Source: Parcubacteria group bacterium Gr01-1014_56 (GTDB taxonomy: Bacteria; Patescibacteriota; Minisyncoccia; Phycocordibacterales; SBAW01). From it: a stretch of DNA of 14,258 nt. The notes under the pieces are model-generated. The model was not told the DNA's origin and did no database searches. It saw nothing but the letters and a program-made list of their open reading frames with translations. The stretch covers positions 1-14,258 of the forward strand of contig VMFK01000035.1 of NCBI GenBank assembly GCA_007375995.1, read 5' to 3'. Position numbers and translations under genes: made by a program. Below are positions 1 to 5,421 of the stretch, piece after piece. Numbering within the stretch: the first letter of the stretch is position 1; each line of letters starts with the position of its first letter.

Positions 1-8
1 TATGCTTT

Positions 9-1001
9 TTACTTAGCGAAAGGGTTTTTGGCACCACGGACTTCAAAGTGGAGATGGTAGCCTGTTGCTTGGCCGGTGCGGCCGATAAGCGCGATGGTCT
101 GACCCTGCGCCACTTGGTCGCCAGGCGAAACCAAGAGTTGTGCGGCGTGCGAGTAAAGCGTCTGTGTACCGTTTTGGTGCTGGACCACGACGTAGTTGCC
201 GTAACCACCGTTCCAACCGCCGCCGCCTTTGGAGATAATGACTACTCCTTCAGCAGCAGCTAAGATCGCGGTGTTTTTAGGTGCGCCGATATCTATCCCG
301 TTAAATCCGTGGAGGCCTTGCGTAACAATGCCGCCGTTAACTGGCCATAGGTAGTACCCGCCGTAATCGGGGCCATTGGCACCCTGAAGACGAGATGCGG
401 CGCCGGAGTTTGAACGCGTCGTTGCTGGTGGGGCAGTAACCTCGCCTCCAGGAATAATAATGACCGTACCCAGAGCCAACTTGCTATCCGAGGAAATTTC
501 GTTATAGCTTGCGATCTCGGCAGTGTCGCCTTTATATTTTTTAGCGATGGATTGGAGGGTCTCTCCCTTAGCAACCGTGTGTCGGATGCCGGTGATAGGG
601 AGAATAATAAGCATGTCGCCAGGGCGAATAATGCGACCCTTGATGTCGTTTGCCCAGATGATTGTATTCACCGTCACATCGAACATCTCTGCAATGCCAG
701 AGAGCGTGTCACCAGAACGCACCGTATATACACTAATTTGAGATGACTGCGACTGCTCCTCGATGTCAGCCAAGGTTCCAGAGGGTCCGTCGGTAGGCAC
801 AAGCGCTGTACCATCTACCACTGCTATGTCTCCGCCACCCTTTGCGGGGTTAGGGTCTATATTAACTGCCGGCTGGAGTAAGGGGATCGTTTGAGAATTA
901 AAATTTGAGGATTGAGCTTGGGTTTGAGTAGCATATTTTCCAAAAAATACGTTGAGGATCGAAAACACACTTGCCTGTGCAAAGAGAGGGCTTATCAGCA
1001 T
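9..1001 (-). CDS. LysM-LysM-M23 family cell-wall endopeptidase (N-terminus uncertain)
   Basis: Predicted secreted or membrane-anchored zinc peptidase that cleaves peptidoglycan cross-bridges. Seen: two LysM modules at about residues 91-135 (VYTVRSGDTLSGIA) and 140-184 (HTVAKGETLQSIA), a Gly/Ser/Pro linker, then an M23 domain at about 216-328 with YSH (H285) and the HLH pair (H316, H318). The usual first metal motif HxxxD is altered: D237 is present but the position four before it is F233, with H231 six before. The ATG at 1001 is the only ATG/GTG/TTG in the open frame, yet the frame stays open to 1122 and codes a basic, then hydrophobic stretch (KKAKKLLFFKLF...) that looks like the true signal peptide. 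Either an unusual start (ATT at 1064) or a one-base frameshift from the ATG at 1128 would restore it. A role as the wall-opening enzyme of the nearby secretion locus is inference. The family call is firm, the start is not. Confidence 0.88.
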   Translation of the reverse strand: MLISPLFAQASVFSILNVFFGKYATQTQAQSSNFNSQTIPLLQPAVNIDPNPAKGGGDIAVVDGTALVPTDGPSGTLADIEEQSQSSQISVYTVRSGDTLSGIAEMFDVTVNTIIWANDIKGRIIRPGDMLIILPITGIRHTVAKGETLQSIAKKYKGDTAEIASYNEISSDSKLALGTVIIIPGGEVTAPPATTRSNSGAASRLQGANGPDYGGYYLWPVNGGIVTQGLHGFNGIDIGAPKNTAILAAAEGVVIISKGGGGWNGGYGNYVVVQHQNGTQTLYSHAAQLLVSPGDQVAQGQTIALIGRTGQATGYHLHFEVRGAKNPFAK

Positions 1002-1146
1002 TACGAAAGAGACAAACCCAGTAAAGAGCTTGAAAAATAAGAGTTTTTTTGCCTTCTTCGCAATATATGGCTCAACCGTCGAAGAAGGGTCTGTTTCGTG
1101 AGAGTCTATAAGCCTTTTTCAAAGGCATTTTTTCGTCGCTCGCTCG

Positions 1147-1173
1147 GAAAAATGAAGTAAAACTTCACTTTTC
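1147..1173 (-). terminator. Hairpin in the leader of the M23 gene, possible attenuator
   Basis: Arms 1147-1158 and 1162-1173 pair over 12 positions around a 3-nt loop. One pair (1152 with 1168) is G-U on the minus-strand RNA but A-C on the plus-strand RNA, so the fold suits a leftward transcript. Read leftward, the core 6-bp stem TGAAGT/ACTTCA is followed by TTTTTCC and preceded by an A-tract, the layout of an intrinsic terminator. It sits between the leftward promoter and the M23 gene, so it could end a short RNA of about 125 nt or attenuate the gene. The stem is AT-rich and may be weak. Confidence 0.4.
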
Positions 1174-1211
1174 TCTCGTTTCGCTAGAAAATAAGCCTAA
1201 ATTAGCGCATT

Positions 1212-1271
1212 TTCACCCTGTTCCGTCAATAAATGGCCTAATAGAGCCATTTAATCAATCCTTCACCCTGT
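1212..1271. repeat. TTCACCCTGT direct repeat pair flanking an inverted repeat
   Basis: The 10-mer TTCACCCTGT occurs at 1212-1221 and again at 1262-1271, exactly 50 bp apart. Between the copies is the inverted repeat TAAATGGC (1230-1237) / GCCATTTA (1246-1253). The left copy and the inverted repeat lie within the inferred leftward leader; the right copy covers its predicted start. This could be a protein-binding site or an RNA element; nothing in the sequence decides between these. Confidence 0.35.
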
Positions 1272-1279
1272 ACTCACCC

Positions 1280-1307
1280 ACTATACCCCTGGGAGGGGGA
1301 GGGTCAA
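1280..1307 (-). promoter_or_regulatory. Leftward sigma70-like promoter upstream of the M23 gene
   Basis: On the minus strand, TTGACC (1307-1302) and TATAGT (1285-1280) are separated by 16 bp, the best -35/-10 pair in the window. The predicted start of transcription is near 1273, giving a leader of 145-270 nt depending on the M23 start. That contrasts with the leaderless spacing at the other promoters here. No start codon lies at the predicted transcription start. Confidence 0.5.
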
Positions 1308-1324
1308 TATTGCTAAAAAGCACA

Positions 1325-1333
1325 TGTGGATAA
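1325..1333 (-). promoter_or_regulatory. Single DnaA-box consensus match
   Basis: The minus strand reads TTATCCACA, a perfect match to the consensus TTATNCACA, about 45 bp upstream of the uvrD -10 element. Only one copy is seen, so it is not an origin by itself. A match is expected by chance about once in 30 kb of two-stranded sequence, so its position in a short intergenic region is suggestive only. Confidence 0.25.
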
Positions 1334-1376
1334 CCGAAAAGCGTCAAGTCAGCCTAAAAATACTTAAGGAATGGGT

Positions 1377-1382
1377 TATAGT
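1377..1382 (+). promoter_or_regulatory. uvrD -10 element, leaderless spacing
   Basis: TATAGT ends so that +1, counting the last -10 base as -7, falls on the first base of the GTG start codon at 1389. No good -35 hexamer is seen 16-18 bp upstream. No Shine-Dalgarno sequence precedes the start, so a leaderless mRNA is the simplest reading. Confidence 0.45.
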
Positions 1383-1388
1383 GCTTGA

Positions 1389-3314
1389 GTGAGTAGTCTT
1401 AGTGGCCTTAATGATGCCCAAAAGGAGGCAGTGATGCACACCGAGGGGCCGCTCTTGGTCTTGGCCGGTGCCGGGGCGGGGAAGACCCGCGTGATCACAC
1501 ATCGCATACTTCAGATCGTGCATCGTGGGGTCGCGCCCGAAAGAATTTTGGCTATTACCTTTACTAATAAGGCCGCTTCTGAGATGCGTGAGCGAACGCG
1601 CAAGCTGTTATGGGAAGACCAAGCACTTGCGCGACCTGCATTTGAAGCCAAAAAATCACCTTTTATATCGACCTTTCATTCGCTTGGGCTCACTATTATT
1701 AAAGAAAATGCAAAAATTTTGGGTTACAAACGCACACCCGCGATATATGACCGTGCCGACTCACTGAGAGCGATGAAAGGGGCGCTTAAATCGGTTGGGG
1801 CAGAGGATATCGAGCCGCGAGCGGCGCTTTCAATTGTTTCTCGCAGCAAGGGAGAGGACACCCCGGTATCCGCATTTCTGGAGAGTGCTGAGACACCTCG
1901 TGAGCGAGTGCTCGCCCTGGCCTGGCTCGCATACGAAAAAGTGCTGCGTGAAGACGGCGCACTCGATTTTGACGACCTCCTTTTACGCGCCGTTACTTTT
2001 TTGCGTGCAAATACAGAGGCTCGTTTGAGATACCAAGCACGTTGGCCGTACATACATATAGACGAGTACCAGGATACTAATCGGATACAGGCTAGTATGG
2101 CCGAACTTTTGGTGAATGATAAAAAAAATATTTGCGCAGTGGGCGACATCGACCAAACTATCTACGGCTGGCGAGGCGCCCAAATTACAAACATTCTTTC
2201 GTTCGATAAAACATTCCCTGGGGGCAAGGTCGTCGTCCTTGAAGAAAACTACCGCTCGACCAAAAATATTCTTGCGGCGGCGAACGAAGTAATCTCAAAA
2301 AATCAGTATCGCCGCGAAAAAAATCTCTATACAAAAAACAAAGAGGGAGCGTTACTCTCGCTGTATCAAGCGTTCGATGAAACCGATGAGGCGGGGTTCA
2401 TTGCAAGAAAAATCCGCGAACTCGTAGCAGAGGGCAAAGCGCCGAAAGATTTTTGTGTGTTATATCGCGCAAACTTCCAGTCGCGCGCTATTGAGGAGGC
2501 GCTCCTTGCCTCAGATATTCCGTACCAAGTAGTTGGTACAAAATTTTTTGAACGCAAAGAGGTCAAAGATGTGCTCTCCTACATCCGTGCCGCGACATAT
2601 ACGACCGCCCCCGATGTTGCGCGTATCGCTAACACTCCTTCGCGCGGCATTGGGAAAGTTACCTTGCTTAAAATGCTTAACGGGAGCGAGAGCGCTATTG
2701 GAGGAGCAGTGGGAGAAAAGGTACGCGCGTTTCGAGTGCTGCTTGTGCGCATCGCAGAGGCCTCGAAGAAACTACCGCCATCAAAACTGGTGCAGTATGT
2801 AATGCAAGAGAGTGGTATGGAGCGCATGTATAAAGAGGACAAGGTTGAGGGGATGGAGCGACTCGAAAATATCCGAGAACTTGCCGCACTTGCAACTCGA
2901 TATGATCGAGTTGCCCTGAGTCCCCTCGAAGGGCTGGAACAATTTTTAGAATCCGCAGCACTTGCAAGCGACCAAGACGAGCTCAAAGACGAGGCAAACA
3001 CGGTCCGGCTTATGACCGTCCATGCCGCAAAAGGCCTTGAGTTCCCTTATGTTTTTATCACCGGCCTTGAGGAAGGCCTCTTCCCCTATGAGCGGGAAGA
3101 CGGAGACGCTGCAGACAAAGAAGAGGAGCGACGGCTTATGTACGTGGCGCTCACGCGCGCAAAAGAAAAAGTGTACCTTAGCCACGCAGCGTACCGAACC
3201 GTGTTTGGTTCAAAAAACGCAACCATACCCTCGCAATTTTTATCCGACATACAAGAAGAGCTGCTTGAGTATGAGTCCCCCGAGCGTATAGGTCGTACTA
3301 TTTATTTAGACTAG
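1389..3314 (+). CDS. uvrD: UvrD/PcrA/Rep-type superfamily 1A DNA helicase
   Basis: ATP-driven 3'-5' DNA helicase for repair and replication-fork maintenance. Helicase motifs appear in order: Q motif LNDAQKEAV (7-15); Walker A AGAGAGKT (26-33); Ia ITFTNKAASEM (56-66); Ib FISTFHS (92-98); motif II DEYQD (225-229); III VGDIDQTIYGWRGA (251-264); IV ENYRST (286-291); V MTVHAAKGLEF (542-552); VI MYVALTRAKE (584-593). Motif III has GDID where PcrA/UvrD usually have GDDD. At 641 residues it is shorter than typical PcrA/UvrD (about 720), lacking most of the C-terminal tail. The start is GTG, fixed by the Q motif and by a -10 box whose +1 is that G. The gene is followed 2 bp later by rsmA, so co-transcription is likely. 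pcrA and rep are alternative names; sequence alone does not separate them. Confidence 0.95.
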   Translation: MSSLSGLNDAQKEAVMHTEGPLLVLAGAGAGKTRVITHRILQIVHRGVAPERILAITFTNKAASEMRERTRKLLWEDQALARPAFEAKKSPFISTFHSLGLTIIKENAKILGYKRTPAIYDRADSLRAMKGALKSVGAEDIEPRAALSIVSRSKGEDTPVSAFLESAETPRERVLALAWLAYEKVLREDGALDFDDLLLRAVTFLRANTEARLRYQARWPYIHIDEYQDTNRIQASMAELLVNDKKNICAVGDIDQTIYGWRGAQITNILSFDKTFPGGKVVVLEENYRSTKNILAAANEVISKNQYRREKNLYTKNKEGALLSLYQAFDETDEAGFIARKIRELVAEGKAPKDFCVLYRANFQSRAIEEALLASDIPYQVVGTKFFERKEVKDVLSYIRAATYTTAPDVARIANTPSRGIGKVTLLKMLNGSESAIGGAVGEKVRAFRVLLVRIAEASKKLPPSKLVQYVMQESGMERMYKEDKVEGMERLENIRELAALATRYDRVALSPLEGLEQFLESAALASDQDELKDEANTVRLMTVHAAKGLEFPYVFITGLEEGLFPYEREDGDAADKEEERRLMYVALTRAKEKVYLSHAAYRTVFGSKNATIPSQFLSDIQEELLEYESPERIGRTIYLD

Positions 3315-3316
3315 AT

Positions 3317-4093
3317 ATGTTTAAGAAAAAATCTCTTGGTCAGCATTTTCTTACTTCAACACACTATCTTTCTCTTATTACAGACACAGCACATATCACG
3401 CCGGGGGAGCGCGTGCTTGAGATCGGCCCCGGAGAAGGCGCGCTCACTCACGAGCTTCTCTCGCGCGGAGCAATTGTCGTTGCGATAGAAAAAGATCATC
3501 GCCTTATCCCTGTACTTGAGGAAAAATTCCAGCATGAAATTGCAGAAGGGAAGTTGCAGCTTATCGAAAATGACGTGTTGCGGTTTGATATATCAAGCCA
3601 CTTGCAAGGCACCTATAAACTTGTTGCAAATATTCCGTACTACATTACCGGTGCGATTTTAGAAAAGTTTTTGTCAGCATCTCTTCAACCGACTAGTATG
3701 ACACTCCTAGTACAAAAAGAAGTTGCCGAACGTATTGCTCGCGAGAAAAAGGAAAGTATTCTTTCGCTCTCGGTTAAAGCATACGGCACTCCGCGCTATA
3801 TAAAAACAGTCCCTAGGGGTGCATTCTCGCCGCCGCCCGAGGTTGACTCGGCTATACTTGCCATTGAAAACATCTCAAGAAACAATTTCAAAAGCGCCGC
3901 GCACGAGAAGAAATTTTTTGACCTACTGCACGCAGGGTTTGCCCACAAGAGAAAATTATTGAAGCGCAATCTTGAGAGTGCAGTAGGAAGAGAGTATTCT
4001 GATATTCTCAAGAATACGAGAATACGAGAAAACGCGCGGGCGGAAGATGTCTCGCTTGAGCAGTGGCTGGTACTTGTAGAGTCCTCGCTTTAG
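3317..4093 (+). CDS. rsmA: 16S rRNA dimethyladenosine transferase (RsmA/KsgA)
   Basis: S-adenosylmethionine-dependent enzyme that dimethylates the two adjacent adenosines of the 3'-terminal hairpin of 16S rRNA during small-subunit maturation. Seen: the family's opening KKSLGQHFL (4-12), the SAM-binding motif VLEIGPGEGALT (33-44), the acidic loop end AIEKD (56-60), the catalytic NIPYYI (105-110) and the FSPPPEVDSAIL motif (170-181), with the basic C-terminal RNA-binding region KRKLLKRNL (211-219). Length of 258 residues is normal. The ATG lies 2 bp after the uvrD stop with no Shine-Dalgarno, so expression probably depends on the uvrD transcript. Its stop codon overlaps that of the converging minus-strand gene by 4 bp, with no terminator visible. 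Confidence 0.96.
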   Translation: MFKKKSLGQHFLTSTHYLSLITDTAHITPGERVLEIGPGEGALTHELLSRGAIVVAIEKDHRLIPVLEEKFQHEIAEGKLQLIENDVLRFDISSHLQGTYKLVANIPYYITGAILEKFLSASLQPTSMTLLVQKEVAERIAREKKESILSLSVKAYGTPRYIKTVPRGAFSPPPEVDSAILAIENISRNNFKSAAHEKKFFDLLHAGFAHKRKLLKRNLESAVGREYSDILKNTRIRENARAEDVSLEQWLVLVESSL

Positions 4094-4467
4094 ATCTTGA
4101 ATATCGGAATATTCCCGCCGGGAGGGCTTGTCCCAACCACATACATCCTCAGGCCAAACAGAGGAACGGGAGAAGAGAAGAACCCGCCTCCACCTACAAA
4201 ACAAACGAATGGGACGTCGGCAATACCGTATACCTGTCCGCCGGGCACAGGAGGCCCAACCGATTTTGTAATGGTGAATGGCGTCCAAATATATGAAATG
4301 GGGAAGCGCCCGGCAGGGAGGATAGTTATCTGGCGCATCCCGCCAGAACAGGGGACAACAAAAAGTACTCGCCCACCAAATGAAATACCGTATGCCGAAG
4401 CAGAAAGAGGGGCAACAAGCAGGCCGACTAATAAAATAGATAGGCTGAGGCGAGTAATACGGTGCAT
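4090..4467 (-). CDS. Small secreted conserved hypothetical protein of CPR bacteria
   Basis: 125 residues with a clear signal peptide: basic MHRITR, hydrophobic core 8-22, then an ASA cleavage motif before residue 26. The mature part has two cysteines (C40, C89) that could form a disulfide, and is rich in Gly, Pro and aromatic residues (YIWTPFT at 59-65, GGGGFF at 92-97). I recall similar small proteins beside Parcubacteria T4SS-like loci, but know no function. The start at 4467 is chosen because it begins the signal peptide and lies 7 nt after a TATACT box; the frame continues to 4536 but that extension is not signal-like. The plus strand over the same bases is open too, as part of a longer frame of the next gene, but it shows no domain-like features. 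This minus gene is the better call. It shares its stop region with rsmA. Confidence 0.75.
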   Translation of the reverse strand: MHRITRLSLSILLVGLLVAPLSASAYGISFGGRVLFVVPCSGGMRQITILPAGRFPISYIWTPFTITKSVGPPVPGGQVYGIADVPFVCFVGGGGFFSSPVPLFGLRMYVVGTSPPGGNIPIFKI

Positions 4468-4474
4468 ACACAGA

Positions 4475-4480
4475 AGTATA
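4475..4480 (-). promoter_or_regulatory. -10 element for the minus-strand secreted protein gene
   Basis: The minus strand reads TATACT here, ending 7 nt before the ATG at 4467, so the predicted mRNA leader is 0-1 nt. No clear -35. It lies 14 bp from the divergent plus-strand -10 element, so polymerases at the two promoters would compete for the same DNA. Confidence 0.45.
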
Positions 4481-4491
4481 GCGCGAAAATC

Positions 4492-4500
4492 TGATACAAT
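4492..4500 (+). promoter_or_regulatory. Extended -10 promoter at the head of the T4SS-like operon
   Basis: TGATACAAT fits the extended -10 pattern TGnTAnAAT. The predicted transcription start is 4507, one base before the ATG at 4508, giving a virtually leaderless mRNA. There is no Shine-Dalgarno. It is back-to-back with the minus-strand promoter at 4475-4480. Confidence 0.5.
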
Positions 4501-4507
4501 TTGGGCA

Positions 4508-5410
4508 ATGGCTCTTCGCTCGTATCTCCCTAGCACTCAGTTTATCGTTATTGTAAGCTCCATAGCGCTATCAGGAGGCCTCGTTGCCCTTGCACAACAA
4601 TTTACTAACCAATCTGGCCCGCAATTTAACTCTCTAAGCGCAACCTTGCCGACAAACGCGCCTCCAACCGGGGACTGGTTACAAGCGCTCCACGCAATTG
4701 AGGGCGACAAAATCAGCTTGGTGTCTGGGGCAAGCCAGTCCTCAACAACACAGACGCTTCTTGGCGCCGCACAAAGCTCAAACGTAACCGATACGGTCGC
4801 TCGGACACTTCTTATAGCCTTAAGCCAGGCTAAGTCGCAAGGGTTGGGGAGCGACATACCAACTCAGGAGAAATTGATAGCGGAGGCCGCGGCGCGCATT
4901 GGGCGCGAGCGAGGAGCCCCGCCATACTCGCAAAATGACATCATCATCAAAGAAAACTCTTCCCAGGCGATGAAGTCGTACGGCAACGAGGTGGTCCGAG
5001 TTATCACACGACACTCTGAGGCAAATTTCTCCAACACTATACTTGTCATTGGGCTCTCGCTTGAAACTGCCGACCCCGCAAAGTTAAAAGACTTGGAGGA
5101 TTTACAAAAAGAGCACCGAGCGCTCGCGAAAGATCTTCTTGCCGTACCCACCCCCTCTTCGCTCTGGCCGCTGCACCTTAAGATCGTCAACAATTTTAGT
5201 CTTATGGCAGACACGTACGACGGCCTGGGGCTCCTATTTACGGACCCGCTCTTGGGGTTGGCAAGTTTTGAACTCTACCAAGGCCTCAACGACGAGACCG
5301 CCCGCGTGTTTACAAGCGTCGCGCAACAATTTGACTTGAACGGTATACTTTTCAATAAAGACGAGCCAGGGATTGCCTGGAGCTTGTTTCTTTCTTCTTC
5401 AAAACAATAG
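4508..5410 (+). CDS. Signal-anchored conserved hypothetical protein, first gene of the T4SS-like operon
   Basis: 300 residues: a hydrophobic signal anchor at about 11-29 (FIVIVSSIALSGGLVALA) after a basic start, a Ser/Thr/Gln-rich stretch to about 110, then a largely helical domain. The C-terminal part has the pattern LLAVPTPxxLxxLHLxIVN (210-228) and LGLLFTDPLLGLASFELYQ (240-258), which I recall from a CPR-specific family at the same place in Parcubacteria secretion loci; no biochemical role is known to me. It probably sits outside the membrane, held by its N-terminal helix. The start at 4508 is preferred over an in-frame ATG at 4097, because it begins the signal anchor and directly follows the -10 element. 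The next gene starts 11 bp after its stop. Confidence 0.78.
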   Translation: MALRSYLPSTQFIVIVSSIALSGGLVALAQQFTNQSGPQFNSLSATLPTNAPPTGDWLQALHAIEGDKISLVSGASQSSTTQTLLGAAQSSNVTDTVARTLLIALSQAKSQGLGSDIPTQEKLIAEAAARIGRERGAPPYSQNDIIIKENSSQAMKSYGNEVVRVITRHSEANFSNTILVIGLSLETADPAKLKDLEDLQKEHRALAKDLLAVPTPSSLWPLHLKIVNNFSLMADTYDGLGLLFTDPLLGLASFELYQGLNDETARVFTSVAQQFDLNGILFNKDEPGIAWSLFLSSSKQ

Positions 5411-5421
5411 ACCAGATATAC

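Larger units (their letters stand above)
1002..1388. other. 387-bp intergenic region between divergent M23 and uvrD genes
   Basis: No convincing complete gene lies here. It contains, from left to right: the open but unstarted 5' extension of the M23 frame (1002-1118); a short perfect hairpin GCCTTT-TTC-AAAGGC (1112-1126) followed on the plus strand by T6; a strong hairpin (1147-1173); a TTCACCCTGT direct repeat; an 8-bp-stem inverted repeat with an 8-nt loop (1230-1253); a leftward promoter (1280-1307); one DnaA-box match (1325-1333); and the uvrD -10 element. A 17-codon ATG frame on the minus strand near 1249-1196 is too short to call. Confidence 0.7.

Noticed and set aside
1112..1133. Plus-strand intrinsic terminator GCCTTT-TTC-AAAGGC with T6
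   Set aside because: No plus-strand gene lies upstream to be terminated; the stem is short and AT-rich. It is kept only as part of the intergenic description.
1325..1333. Replication origin near the DnaA-box match
   Set aside because: There is only one box, no AT-rich unwinding repeats, and no dnaA/dnaN/rpmH neighbours.
3956..4471. 171-residue minus-strand frame overlapping the end of rsmA
   Set aside because: It runs antisense through the conserved rsmA C-terminus and in a different frame from the signal-peptide gene; it has odd composition and no promoter-linked start.
4097..4507. In-frame 5' extension of the plus-strand gene that starts at 4508
   Set aside because: It lies antisense to a better-supported signal-peptide gene, shows no domain-like sequence, and would bury the signal anchor 140 residues inside the protein.
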